Source: Thiothrix unzii (GTDB lineage: Bacteria; Pseudomonadota; Gammaproteobacteria; Thiotrichales; Thiotrichaceae). From it: DNA of 64,000 bases. The translations under genes were made by a program, and so were the position numbers. Of the stretch, positions 19,085 through 28,095 are shown piece by piece; the first letter of the stretch is position 1, and the number at the start of each line of letters is the position of its first letter. The stretch covers positions 3,038,001-3,102,000 of the forward strand of contig NZ_CP072793.1 in NCBI RefSeq assembly GCF_017901175.1, in the 5' to 3' direction. The notes beneath the pieces were generated by a model. The model saw only the letters and a program-made list of their open reading frames with translations. It did no database searches and was not told where the DNA came from.

Positions 19085-20245
19085 ATGTCAGTTTATACCC
19101 CCGTTAGTGCCGCCGAGTTAGCTGCCTTTTTAAGCGATTATCCCGTCGGCGAGTGCGTGGGGTTTGCTGGTATTCAAGCTGGCATTGAAAACAGCAATTT
19201 CTTTGTCAGCACCACCACTGGGGAATACGTTCTCACCTTATTTGAGCAACACCGCCCCGACGCTTTGCACTATTTTCTCGCATTGCTGCAACATTGGGCT
19301 GCGGCAGGCATTCCCGTGCCTGCGCCTTTGGCAAACCGGCATGGCGAAGTCTTAGGCACATTAAACGCAAAACCCGCCGCGCTGGTGGCGCGTTTACCTG
19401 GCACACACCCACAGCAAACCACGCCCGCTCAATGTGCCGCGATTGGTGCAATGTTGGCACGGATGCACCTTGCAGCGCGGGATTTTACCCTGCATCGCGC
19501 TTCCGACCGTGACCACCGTTGGCGAATGCAAATGGCGCACACCGTGTTGCCGCAATTGGACGCAGCGGATGCCGAATTGTTGCGTGCCGAAATTGCCTTT
19601 CAGCAGACCATTGCGTTTGCAGAATTGCCACAAGGCACGATTCACGCAGATTTATTTCGTGATAATGTGTTATTTGATGCGGAAAACCTCAGTGGTGTGC
19701 TGGACGTGTATTTCGCTTGCAACGACTGTTTGTTATACGACTTGGCGGTAGTGGTAAATGACTGGTGTTGTCAGGCGGATGGCTCATTGGATGAAACGCG
19801 CTTGCAAGCGTGCGTCAGCCATTACCAAGCCTTACGCCCGTGGGAACCGCAGGAACAGCAGGCGTGGCCTGCATTGCTACGCACCGCCGCGTTACGCTTT
19901 TGGCTGTCGCGCCTGTATGAACAGCACAACCCGCGCCCCGGCGAGTTAACCTTGCAAAAGAATCCGCTGGAATTTCGCCAAAAATTACAACACCGTATTG
20001 CCGCCATGACACCTGAAGCTGTTCACGTCAATGCACGCCGCTTACTGTGCCCACTGCCAGTAATTCGCGTGCAACAAGCCATTGAAAGCCTCCCTGCCGG
20101 AACCTGCGTTACCGCTGTTTGCACCGACCCCGGTGCGTTACACGATATTCCCGCATGGGCGCGGATTCACGGACACTGCGTGCTGGAAACCCGCACCGAA
20201 GGGCGTGAATACACCATTGTGCTGCAAACCGGAGGCCAGCCATGA
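19085..20245 (+). CDS. Homoserine-kinase-like phosphotransferase fused to a TusA sulfur-carrier domain
   Basis: 386 residues. The first about 310 are an APH-fold kinase closest in look to type II homoserine kinase: GIENSNFFVST at the nucleotide-binding strand, catalytic loop HADLFRDNVLF (about 187-197), metal-binding region GVLDVYFACND, and the closing KNPLEFRQKLQHRIA typical of that family. The last about 70 residues are a TusA/SirA domain: RRLLCPLPVIRVQQAIESLPAG, with the persulfide Cys at 322 in the CPxP motif. TusA proteins relay sulfur to tRNA, molybdopterin or sulfur-oxidation enzymes. The reading frame is continuous between domains, with no internal stop. The stop overlaps the CDF start by 4 bases. 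The fusion may link threonine or phosphorylated-substrate metabolism to sulfur transfer; that link is speculative. Confidence 0.85.
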   Translation: MSVYTPVSAAELAAFLSDYPVGECVGFAGIQAGIENSNFFVSTTTGEYVLTLFEQHRPDALHYFLALLQHWAAAGIPVPAPLANRHGEVLGTLNAKPAALVARLPGTHPQQTTPAQCAAIGAMLARMHLAARDFTLHRASDRDHRWRMQMAHTVLPQLDAADAELLRAEIAFQQTIAFAELPQGTIHADLFRDNVLFDAENLSGVLDVYFACNDCLLYDLAVVVNDWCCQADGSLDETRLQACVSHYQALRPWEPQEQQAWPALLRTAALRFWLSRLYEQHNPRPGELTLQKNPLEFRQKLQHRIAAMTPEAVHVNARRLLCPLPVIRVQQAIESLPAGTCVTAVCTDPGALHDIPAWARIHGHCVLETRTEGREYTIVLQTGGQP

Positions 20246-21405
20246 GCGGACATCACCACGCCCCAACGGAAGCCAACGCCCCGGACAACAGCCGCAAAGC
20301 CGTTACCAGCCGGGTAGCGATGGTGGGCATGGCGGTTAATATTTTCCTCACCATTGCGCAAATCATTGGTGGCATTTTGACGCACTCGCAAGCCTTGGTA
20401 GCGGATGCAATGCATACCCTGTCAGACTTGGTGGGCGATATTGTGGTGCTGTTTGCCGCGCATCATGCGGGAAAAGCAGCCGATGCCAACCACCCTTACG
20501 GGCATGGGCGCATTGAAACCCTCGCCACGGTCATTTTGGGTATTTTGCTCGGTGGCGTTGCTGCCGCTATTTTCCTGCAAGCATGGGATCGACTCGCGGG
20601 TGATGCGCCATTAGTGACCCCGGAACCTTGGGCAATGGCTATTGCAGCACTGGCGATTATCGGCAAGGAAGGGCTTTATCAGTACACCGTCCACGTTGCC
20701 AAACGCATCAGTTCGCCGATGCTCAAAGCTAGTGCATGGCATCACCGTTCGGATGCCATTTCATCGGTGTTGGTATTGTTGGCGATTGGCGGGGCGCAAC
20801 TGGGTTTCCCTTGGTTAGATTCAGTGGCGGCGATACTTGTCGCCATCATGATTTTTTACATGGCGATCCAACTGATTCTGGAAAGCACCAGCGAACTGGT
20901 GGATACCGGGCTGGACGCGCAGGAAGTGCAGGATATTCGTGATTTCATTTGCGCCATCAACGGGGTGGAAAGCGTGCATTTATTACGCACACGTCGTATG
21001 GGTGGGCGCGTATTAGCTGACGTGCATTTGCAAGTGGATGGGCGCATCAGCGTGTCCGAAGGGCATCACATCGGCGAAACCGTGATGTACCGCTTACGCA
21101 AACAGTTTCCCAGCATTAGCGATGTGGTAATTCACATTGACCCGGAAGACGATGAAACGGTGCATCCGTGTAAAAATCTGCCGTCGCGTGCCGAATTACT
21201 AAGCACATTGCAGGCACTCCCGGAGGCGGCAACACTTTTAGCCAGCGTCGACGACCTCACCTTGCATTACAACGGCGGCAAACTCCAACTGGAAATAGTT
21301 TTGAAAGAAACACCTTCTGCGGAAGTACTCGCGGCATTTCGGCACGCTTGCGGTAGCATCCCCTTAATTGAGCACGCCAGCTTTTTCACCAAAATAGTGC
21401 ATTAA
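20242..21405 (+). CDS. Cation diffusion facilitator (CDF) metal exporter
   Basis: 387 residues: a His-containing N-terminus, six predicted transmembrane helices (about 25-230) and a cytoplasmic ferredoxin-like C-terminal domain. Metal-site residues are seen as DAMHTLSD in helix 2 and AWHHRSD in helix 5, the Asp/His pattern of FieF/MamM-like Zn2+/Fe2+ transporters. It works as a dimeric metal/proton antiporter in the inner membrane. Its ATG overlaps the TGA of the preceding fusion gene. The last 21 bases of the gene also hold a good NtrC-type site serving the gene downstream. Confidence 0.9.
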   Translation: MSGHHHAPTEANAPDNSRKAVTSRVAMVGMAVNIFLTIAQIIGGILTHSQALVADAMHTLSDLVGDIVVLFAAHHAGKAADANHPYGHGRIETLATVILGILLGGVAAAIFLQAWDRLAGDAPLVTPEPWAMAIAALAIIGKEGLYQYTVHVAKRISSPMLKASAWHHRSDAISSVLVLLAIGGAQLGFPWLDSVAAILVAIMIFYMAIQLILESTSELVDTGLDAQEVQDIRDFICAINGVESVHLLRTRRMGGRVLADVHLQVDGRISVSEGHHIGETVMYRLRKQFPSISDVVIHIDPEDDETVHPCKNLPSRAELLSTLQALPEAATLLASVDDLTLHYNGGKLQLEIVLKETPSAEVLAAFRHACGSIPLIEHASFFTKIVH

Positions 21406-21432
21406 TTGTGTGTTAAGCACTGTTTTGGTGAT
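21385..21432 (+). promoter_or_regulatory. Two NtrC-type enhancer boxes upstream of the type III glutamine synthetase
   Basis: TTCACC-N5-AGTGCA (21385-21401) and AGCACT-N5-GGTGAT (21416-21432) both fit the NtrC dyad TGCACC-N5-GGTGCA (10 of 12 and 8 of 12 positions). Their centres are 31 bases apart, about three helical turns, like the paired sites at enterobacterial glnA. They sit about 160-195 bases upstream of the start expected from the sigma54 promoter at 21561. The first lies inside the 3' end of the CDF gene. Function is inferred. Confidence 0.6.
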
Positions 21433-21441
21433 AGCAAATAA

Positions 21442-21547
21442 ACCCCTCACCCCCCAACCCCCTCTCCCGCCAAGCGGTAGAGGGGGAGCAAGAGACTGTT
21501 TTCCTTATCCCCTCTCTCGTTTGACGGGAGAGGGGTTGGGGTGAGGG
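21442..21547. repeat. Large imperfect inverted repeat (REP/MITE-like)
   Basis: About 106 bases with outer arms CCCTCACCCC...CTCTCCCG and CGGGAGAGGGGTTGGGG...GAGGG, pairing over about 25 bases, plus an inner GAGGGGGAGCAAGAGA segment. Related sequence recurs at 54608-54657 (same GAGGGGGAGCAAGAGA) and, as a short form, inside hsdM at 53493-53526. It lies between the putative NtrC boxes and the sigma54 promoter. No coding sequence within it. Confidence 0.8.
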
Positions 21548-21560
21548 ATTTTTTATGGAA

Positions 21561-21576
21561 TGGCACAAAACTTGCA
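21561..21576 (+). promoter_or_regulatory. Sigma54 promoter of the type III glutamine synthetase gene
   Basis: TGGCACAAAACTTGCA matches the -24/-12 consensus TGGCAC-N5-TTGC with the exact GG-to-GC spacing. The expected start is near 21587, about 36 bases before the ATG at 21623. NtrB/NtrC are encoded at 30289-32758, so nitrogen-limitation control is likely. Confidence 0.85.
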
Positions 21577-21622
21577 TACTTCCTCATCATTTGTGATTTA
21601 TTCTATCGAACGAGGTTAATAG

Positions 21623-23797
21623 ATGAGCAGCAATTTAGCGCGTACCCAAGCAATCCAGACCATCAGCCAACGTTCCCCAATGGATCTCGGCAAAACCGAT
21701 CCATTAAGCAAAATCTGGGCTTGTGACGTTTTCAATCTGGCACGCATGGAAGAATGCCTTTCCAAAAATGCCTTCAAAGCCATGAAGAAAACCTTCCAGA
21801 CGGGCGCACCACTTGACCCTGCAACAGCGGATGTTGTCGCAGCGGCAATGAAAGAATGGGCGATGTCTAAAGGCGCGAAATTCTTCTCACACATTTTCTA
21901 CCCGATGACCAATGCTACGGCTGAAAAGCACGACGGCTTCATCATCACCAGCCCAGAAGGCAATGCCATCACTGATTTCAGCGGCAGCCTGCTGATCAAG
22001 GGCGAACCGGATGGTTCTTCTTTCCCTAACGGCAGCATCCGTGCAACTAACTCTGCGCGTGGTTACACCGCATGGGATCCAACCAGCCCTGCGTACATTA
22101 TGCACACTGCTAATGGCGCAACACTGATGATTCCTTGCGTATTCCTGTCTTGGACTGGCGAAGCACTCGACAAGAAAATCCCATTACTGCGCTCCAATGC
22201 AGCGATGAACGCGGCTGCCCAGCGCGTATTGAAACTGATGGGCGAAACTGACGTTGCCACCCTGAACTCTAGCTGTGGCGCGGAACAGGAATACTTCCTG
22301 ATCGACGAAGCCTTTGCTACTGCCCGCCCTGACATCCTGTTGTCTGGTCGCAGCCTGTTTGGTGCAGCTCCGGCGAAAGGTCAACAATTCGATGACCATT
22401 ACTTCGGCGCAATCCCAGAGCGCGTCCAAGTCTACATGCAAGACATCGAAGACAAGCTCTACCGCTTGGGCATTCCTGCTAAAACCCACCACAACGAAGT
22501 TGCACCGGGTCAGTTTGAAATCGCACCTTACTTTGAAGCAGCGAACGTTGCGGCTGACCATCAGCAATTGCTGATGACCATCATGAAAACCACCGCGAAA
22601 GCCCACGGTTTCCTGTGCATGTTGCATGAAAAACCGTTCGCTGGCGTAAACGGTTCAGGCAAACACGTTAACTGGTCTGTGGGTAACAGCACTCAAGGCA
22701 ACTTGCTTGATCCGGGTAATACCCCAGAAGACAACCTGCACTTCTTGGCATTCTGCGGCGCGGTAATCCGTGGCGTACATTTGTTTGGGCCATTGCTGCG
22801 TGCGGTTATCGCATCTGCATCTAACGACCACCGTTTGGGCGCGAACGAAGCACCTCCGGCGATTTTGTCAGTTTATTTGGGCGACCAACTCGAAAAAGTT
22901 TTCCAAGACATCAAAGACGGCAAAATCCTCAAAACGGCAAAAGGCGGCAAGATGGATTTAGGTCTGTCCCAGATTCTGCACTTCGACCGTGACCCCGGCG
23001 ACCGTAACCGTACTTCACCGTTTGCGTTCACTGGCAACCGTTTTGAATTCCGTGCAGTGGGTTCTTCACAGTCCGTGTCTGGCCCGTTAATTGCCATGAA
23101 CACCATGCTGGCTGACTCCCTGAACTGGGTTGCTGACAAGTTGGAAGCAGAACTCACCGGCGGCAAAGACGTTGCGACTGCTACCTTAGCGGTACTGAAA
23201 ACGTTGATGGAACAACACGGTAACGCGGTATTCGGCGGTAACGGTTACTCCCCAGACTGGCACAAAGCCGCTGTTGAAGAGCGCGGCCTGAAAAACCTGC
23301 CAACCTCTGCGGATGCATTGCCAGAACTGTTAAGCCCTGAAGTAGCCGGTTTGTTCGAGCGCACTGGCGTTTTGACTCCGGCAGAACTGCACAGCCGTTT
23401 TGAAGTTTACGCTGAACAATACATCAACAGCATCGACGTAGAAGCCAAGCTGATGGTTAACATGGCTACCACCATGATTTACCCTGCGGCGGTTACTTAC
23501 CTGTCTGAGTTGGCAGCGACTTCCGCTAACCTGCAAGAGCTGGGCATTTCACTGGATAACAGCGTTGCACAAAGCGTTGCTACAACAGCCAATGCACTGA
23601 TGGTTGCAGTTGGTAAGTTAAGTGAAGCCCGTGCTAAACACGACTTCGACAGCGTGCAAGACCACATGCGCTTCTTGGCTGATACCGTGCGCGGCTTAAT
23701 GACCGAAGTTCGTGCTCACGCTGACACCCTCGAAACGCTGATTTCTGACGAAATGTGGCCACTGCCTAAATACAGCGAAATGCTGTTCATCAAGTAA
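21623..23797 (+). CDS. glnN: Glutamine synthetase type III
   Basis: A 724-residue glutamine synthetase of the GSIII class, which assembles glutamine from glutamate, ammonia and ATP as a dodecamer. Class features are the long N-terminal part, the core motif NSSCGAEQEYFLID, HHNEVAPGQFEIAPYFE, NGSGKHVNWS and the C-terminal helical extension; length is normal for GSIII (about 700-730). GSIII is common in cyanobacteria and Bacteroides and patchy in proteobacteria, often under nitrogen control. AACGAGG lies before the ATG. Upstream are a sigma54 promoter and NtrC-like boxes, and a terminator follows, so it is a single-gene unit directly before the housekeeping glnA. Confidence 0.95.
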   Translation: MSSNLARTQAIQTISQRSPMDLGKTDPLSKIWACDVFNLARMEECLSKNAFKAMKKTFQTGAPLDPATADVVAAAMKEWAMSKGAKFFSHIFYPMTNATAEKHDGFIITSPEGNAITDFSGSLLIKGEPDGSSFPNGSIRATNSARGYTAWDPTSPAYIMHTANGATLMIPCVFLSWTGEALDKKIPLLRSNAAMNAAAQRVLKLMGETDVATLNSSCGAEQEYFLIDEAFATARPDILLSGRSLFGAAPAKGQQFDDHYFGAIPERVQVYMQDIEDKLYRLGIPAKTHHNEVAPGQFEIAPYFEAANVAADHQQLLMTIMKTTAKAHGFLCMLHEKPFAGVNGSGKHVNWSVGNSTQGNLLDPGNTPEDNLHFLAFCGAVIRGVHLFGPLLRAVIASASNDHRLGANEAPPAILSVYLGDQLEKVFQDIKDGKILKTAKGGKMDLGLSQILHFDRDPGDRNRTSPFAFTGNRFEFRAVGSSQSVSGPLIAMNTMLADSLNWVADKLEAELTGGKDVATATLAVLKTLMEQHGNAVFGGNGYSPDWHKAAVEERGLKNLPTSADALPELLSPEVAGLFERTGVLTPAELHSRFEVYAEQYINSIDVEAKLMVNMATTMIYPAAVTYLSELAATSANLQELGISLDNSVAQSVATTANALMVAVGKLSEARAKHDFDSVQDHMRFLADTVRGLMTEVRAHADTLETLISDEMWPLPKYSEMLFIK

Positions 23798-23813
23798 GGG
23801 TAATCCCTGCTAC

Positions 23814-23844
23814 GAAGGGCGTGATTTATCACGCCCTTTTTTTT
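23814..23844 (+). terminator. Rho-independent terminator
   Basis: Perfect stem GGGCGTGA / TCACGCCC (23817-23836) with a 4-base loop and an eight-T run. Separates the two glutamine synthetase transcripts. Confidence 0.92.
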
Positions 23845-23931
23845 GCCTATTATTTACAGTGCCCCCTAGTCTGCGTAACATCGCGGCTTATCTGAAAAAC
23901 TATTATTTTTCTACTCATCAGGAGGCTTGCA

Positions 23932-25341
23932 ATGTCTGCACAAGACGTTCTTAACATGATCAAAGATAACGACGCGAAATACGTCGATTTTCGTTTCACT
24001 GATACCCGTGGCAAAGAGCATCACGTTACCGTTCCTGCTTATACCGTAGAAGAAGACACCTTCACTGAAGGCAAAATGTTCGACGGCTCTTCCATTGCTG
24101 GCTGGAAAGGTATCAACGAATCCGACATGATTCTGATGCCAGACCCAACTACCGCATTCGTTGACCCGTTTTTCCAAGACGTAACCGTAAACATTTCCTG
24201 CGGTATCGTTGACCCAACCACGATGGAAGGTTACGAGCGTGACCCGCGTTCCATCGCGATGCGTGCAGAAGCGTATTTGAAATCCACCGGCATTGCTGAC
24301 ACCGCATTCTTTGGCCCGGAACCTGAATTCTTCATCTTTGATGACGTGCGCTGGGGTTCGGACATGAGCGGTTCTTTCGTTAAAATTGACTCGCAAGAAG
24401 CAGGCTGGAACTCCGAAAAAGTGTATCCAGACGGCAATATGGGACATCGCCCAACCACCAAAGGCGGTTACTTCCCTGTTCCTCCTGTCGATTCTTTCCA
24501 AGACATCCGTTCCACCATGTGTAACATTCTGGAAGAAGTCGGCGTTCCGGTTGAAGTTCACCACCACGAAGTCGCTACCGCAGGCCAGTGCGAAATCGGT
24601 ACACGTTTTGCGACATTGACCACCCGTGCGGATTGGGTGCAACGTCAAAAATACGTTATCCACAACGTTGCGCATCAGTACGGCAAAACCGTTACCTTCA
24701 TGCCTAAACCTATCGTCGGCGACAATGGTTCTGGGATGCACGTGCATATGTCTTTAGCAAAAGACGGCGTAAACACTTTCGCGGGCGACGGTTATGCGGG
24801 TTTGTCTGAAACCGCGCTGTACTACATCGGCGGTGTTATCAAACACGCTAAAGCACTGAACGCGATCACCAATCCGGGCACAAACTCTTACAAGCGTTTG
24901 GTTCCTGGCTTTGAAGCACCGGTTATGCTGGCTTATTCCGCACGTAACCGTTCCGCGTCTATCCGCATCCCGTTCGTGGCAAGCCCGAAAGGTCGCCGTA
25001 TCGAAGTGCGTTTCCCTGACCCGTCTGCTAACCCTTACCTCGCATTTGCAGCACTGATGATGGCAGGCTTGGATGGCATCAAGAACAAGATTCATCCAGG
25101 TGAAGCGATGGATAAAGACTTGTACGACCTGCCACCGGAAGAAGACAAACTCATCCCACGGGTTTGCCACTCTTTGGATATGGCACTGGATGCACTCGAC
25201 AAAGACCGTGAATTCCTGACCGCAGGCGGTGTATTCACCAACGACATGATTGATGCTTATATCGACCTGAAAATGGAAGAAGTAACCCGCTTCCGCATGA
25301 CAACTCACCCGGTTGAGTTTGATATGTACTACTCACTCTAA
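23932..25341 (+). CDS. glnA: Glutamine synthetase type I
   Basis: A 469-residue GSI-beta enzyme, the standard proteobacterial length. Motifs: [53 protein letters not shown], and near residue 397 LYDLPPEE with the tyrosine that is adenylylated by GlnE under nitrogen excess. TCAGGAGG lies 8 bases upstream of the ATG. I see no sigma54 element or NtrC dyad in the 87 bases upstream, in contrast to the glnN copy, so this gene may be constitutively expressed and controlled mainly by adenylylation. Confidence 0.97.
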   Translation: MSAQDVLNMIKDNDAKYVDFRFTDTRGKEHHVTVPAYTVEEDTFTEGKMFDGSSIAGWKGINESDMILMPDPTTAFVDPFFQDVTVNISCGIVDPTTMEGYERDPRSIAMRAEAYLKSTGIADTAFFGPEPEFFIFDDVRWGSDMSGSFVKIDSQEAGWNSEKVYPDGNMGHRPTTKGGYFPVPPVDSFQDIRSTMCNILEEVGVPVEVHHHEVATAGQCEIGTRFATLTTRADWVQRQKYVIHNVAHQYGKTVTFMPKPIVGDNGSGMHVHMSLAKDGVNTFAGDGYAGLSETALYYIGGVIKHAKALNAITNPGTNSYKRLVPGFEAPVMLAYSARNRSASIRIPFVASPKGRRIEVRFPDPSANPYLAFAALMMAGLDGIKNKIHPGEAMDKDLYDLPPEEDKLIPRVCHSLDMALDALDKDREFLTAGGVFTNDMIDAYIDLKMEEVTRFRMTTHPVEFDMYYSL

Positions 25342-25366
25342 GCTTCGCGCTTAAAGCTGGTAGCTG

Positions 25367-25393
25367 AAAACGCCTCCTCGTGAGGCGTTTTTT
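25367..25393 (+). terminator. Rho-independent terminator after glnA
   Basis: Stem ACGCCTC / GAGGCGT with a 5-base loop, flanked by A's and six T's. Confidence 0.9.
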
Positions 25394-25480
25394 ATGCCCT
25401 TCATCCAAGTTAATGCAACTAATGTGACAAATTGATGACAAAGCGGTTATCCTAGCCAAGAAAATTTTATTGGGGAACCC

Positions 25481-27115
25481 ATGTCGCACCATTACCGCCG
25501 TTACCTTCCACTGTTGATTGTCCTTCCCGTGACGTTGGTAATGCCCTATATCCTCACCGTGGATCAAGGCACTAACGGTGTATGGGGTGCTGTTTACAAT
25601 CGTCTGTATATTTTTCTGACATGGGCAAGCTTGTTTGGCGGCATCCTCGCACTGGCACGTCGCCCTTGGTTCGCCGCTGGCATGGCCTCGCTGACGCTGG
25701 TGGGTTTGTGGGTTGGGGCTGCGATTAAATACCAGTTTCTTGGCTCACAATTGGTTGCACCCGATCTGATTGTCGCGCTATTGAGCGGGGAAACCTTGCT
25801 GGAAATGGGTTTGTTACCCACCGCACTGATTACCGGTTATTGCTTGCTGCTATTGCTATTGCTGTGGTTGGAAAAACCGCTGCGCTTAGGTGAACATAAA
25901 GTTGCCATCGCCACTTGGATCGGGGTAATGCTCGGCTTCACTGCATTGAACTTACCCAACAATTACGTCGATTTGCAATGGACTGTGCAATACAAAAACA
26001 CCTTCCCCACCTTTGTGCAGAGCATTTGGCGCACCCAACTGCAAGAACCCGAACATCCCGGCAAAGCCAGCTATTGCTGCTTCAAAGCGGATACGCAAGC
26101 CGCTAGTTTTACCCAAGCTCCGACGGAAAAGCCCAACATTGTGGTGATTTTGGAAGAGTCGACCTTTCCCTTGGAACTCATTTCAACGTTTAAAGCTGAA
26201 GGTAAATTCTTCAAGGACGCTTACCCGCTCAAAGTGCATACGGCGGGAGGTTCAACTTGGGTGCAGGAAATCGCATTTTTGCACGGAGTCGCGCCACCGT
26301 TGTATGGTGATGGCTGGAAATCTATCAATTTATTCACACCCGGACGCTTAGATGGACGCATTGCGCCACAACTAGCCGCGCAGGGGTATCGCACCAAAAC
26401 GATCTACCCCACCGCTGGGCGGTTTTACGGCGGGCAACGTTTCCACGAACAATTGGGGATTCAGGATTTTATCGACTGCAAAGCCTTACCAGAATGCGCA
26501 AAACGCCAATGGAACCGCATCCCGGATGAAATCTTTTTTGATGAAGCAGTCAAGCAAATCAAAACCAATGATCAACCGTTATTCACATTCGTTGCCACCA
26601 TGCGGCAGCATTCACCGCACGAAAAAAACAGCAAACCGGACAGCCAACGCTGTGATGCGAGTCTGTCGCCCAAGCAATGCTCGATTTTGCTGGATTACAA
26701 CGACCGCTTAAAACTGTCGGTTAAAGCGTATGAAAACTTCGTTGCCCAGCTTAAAAAATTGCCGGAACGCACCATCGTGGTCGCGTTTGGAGATCACATC
26801 CCCGGCGATGTAGCGGCAAACTTCACCGAAAGCAGCTTTTACAAACAAGACCGCTTCCGCACGTTTTTCAATGTGTGGGATTCAGCGCACGGCTTTGTAA
26901 CACGCGAGGTGCTGGATGGGCAGGAATTTGAAACCATTGATATTGCGATGCTGGATGCCTTGACCCTGCGTTATGCTGGATTTGAAAGCCGCTACGTCAG
27001 CGATAAGCTGGTGCATATGCAGGAATGTTCCGGGAGTTTTTGTGCGTTTGACACCGGCTACACCCACGGCAATACCGCGTTGACCCAACTACAACCACCA
27101 CCGCCTTCGCCGTAA
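25481..27115 (+). CDS. LtaS/MdoB-type membrane sulfatase (phosphoglycerol or phosphoethanolamine transferase-like)
   Basis: 544 residues. The first about 155 form roughly five transmembrane helices; the rest is an alkaline-phosphatase/sulfatase-fold ectodomain: NIVVILEESTFPLEL (metal site and likely catalytic Thr), GGSTWVQEIAFLHG, TMRQHSPHEKN and FGDHIPGD (metal ligands). Cysteines are spread through the ectodomain (SYCCF, CKALPECAK, CDASLSPKQC, CSGSFC), suggesting periplasmic disulfides. In Gram-negatives this family decorates lipid A, glucans or other envelope polymers with phosphoglycerol or phosphoethanolamine. The substrate cannot be told from sequence. Single gene, no obvious operon partner. 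Confidence 0.8.
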   Translation: MSHHYRRYLPLLIVLPVTLVMPYILTVDQGTNGVWGAVYNRLYIFLTWASLFGGILALARRPWFAAGMASLTLVGLWVGAAIKYQFLGSQLVAPDLIVALLSGETLLEMGLLPTALITGYCLLLLLLLWLEKPLRLGEHKVAIATWIGVMLGFTALNLPNNYVDLQWTVQYKNTFPTFVQSIWRTQLQEPEHPGKASYCCFKADTQAASFTQAPTEKPNIVVILEESTFPLELISTFKAEGKFFKDAYPLKVHTAGGSTWVQEIAFLHGVAPPLYGDGWKSINLFTPGRLDGRIAPQLAAQGYRTKTIYPTAGRFYGGQRFHEQLGIQDFIDCKALPECAKRQWNRIPDEIFFDEAVKQIKTNDQPLFTFVATMRQHSPHEKNSKPDSQRCDASLSPKQCSILLDYNDRLKLSVKAYENFVAQLKKLPERTIVVAFGDHIPGDVAANFTESSFYKQDRFRTFFNVWDSAHGFVTREVLDGQEFETIDIAMLDALTLRYAGFESRYVSDKLVHMQECSGSFCAFDTGYTHGNTALTQLQPPPPSP

Positions 27116-27235
27116 TTCCCGCGCTACCGCTCCTCGTTTTTTTGCCACAATTCGGCGGATAACGTCGGAGCGGATCGACAAATCCAGTAAGATACCCCTA
27201 CAAACTCTACCAATATTAATAAAGAGGAGGCGGTA

Positions 27236-28078
27236 ATGTCAGCACTGGATCAAGAATGGCAACTGTGGCTGGATGACAATTTATTGCGCGGCTGTCACGT
27301 TGGCGATCTGTATAAAATTATGCGTGATAACGGCTTTGACATCAGCACCATCCAAGCCATGATGGGCGATGCTTTTCCGGTCGGCATTGAAACGCAGACT
27401 GATAATGCACCCAGCGTAGATTACCTGGCGTTAGCGCAAACCCTTGAAACGCAACAAGAACGCATTGGGGCAAAACGTTTTGATACCGATTTAATCCAGC
27501 TCTATACCATTGATGATTTCCTCACCCCCGACGAATGCGCCAAAGTTATCGCCCTGACCCAAGCAAAATTACGCCCGTCAGAAGTTTCCCACGACAACGG
27601 CGATAAAGCGTTTCGCACCAGCATGACCTGCCACTTAAATGATCACGAAGACCCGTTTGTGCGCTACATTGACGACAAAATTTCACGGGCATTGGGCGTG
27701 CGTTTAGCGTATTCGGAAGCGATTCAGGCGCAACATTACGCTATCGGGCAAGAATTCAAAGCGCACCACGATTATTTTTCGCCCAATATGGACGTTTATC
27801 AAGAATTTACCGGGGAAATGGGGCAGCGTACTTGGACATTCATGATCTACCTGAATGACACCCCCAAAGGCGGCGGCACTCACTTCCTGTATTTGGATCA
27901 GATTTTCTACCCGAAACAAGGGCAAGCGGTGATTTGGAATAATCTGTACCCCGATGGCACACCCAACCGAAATACCTTACACCACGGAATGCCGGTGGAA
28001 GAAGGCCAAAAAGTCATTATTACCAAGTGGTTCCGTGAAAAAGGTTCCGGCGACATGTTTTATCACACCAATCACTAA
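27236..28078 (+). CDS. 2-oxoglutarate/Fe(II)-dependent prolyl 4-hydroxylase-like oxygenase (copy 1)
   Basis: A 280-residue protein: an N-terminal helical region of about 60 residues (LDQEWQLWLDDNLLRGCHVGDLYKIM) and a P4Hc oxygenase domain (about 85-278). The iron-binding facial triad is visible as His and Asp in KAHHDYF and a distal His in NTLHHGMPVE, followed by KVIITKWFREK where the basic residue binds 2-oxoglutarate. GGGTHFLYLD is typical of the family. Such enzymes hydroxylate prolines or other side chains. GAGGAGG stands before the ATG. A homologue of the same architecture follows after 17 bases, so the pair is an operon born by tandem duplication. Confidence 0.88.
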   Translation: MSALDQEWQLWLDDNLLRGCHVGDLYKIMRDNGFDISTIQAMMGDAFPVGIETQTDNAPSVDYLALAQTLETQQERIGAKRFDTDLIQLYTIDDFLTPDECAKVIALTQAKLRPSEVSHDNGDKAFRTSMTCHLNDHEDPFVRYIDDKISRALGVRLAYSEAIQAQHYAIGQEFKAHHDYFSPNMDVYQEFTGEMGQRTWTFMIYLNDTPKGGGTHFLYLDQIFYPKQGQAVIWNNLYPDGTPNRNTLHHGMPVEEGQKVIITKWFREKGSGDMFYHTNH

Positions 28079-28095
28079 CGTTTGCAGGTATTGCC

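Noticed and set aside
23845-23931. Sigma54 promoter or NtrC box before glnA
   Set aside because: Looked for TGGC-N8-TTGC and GCAC-N7-GGTG patterns; none found.
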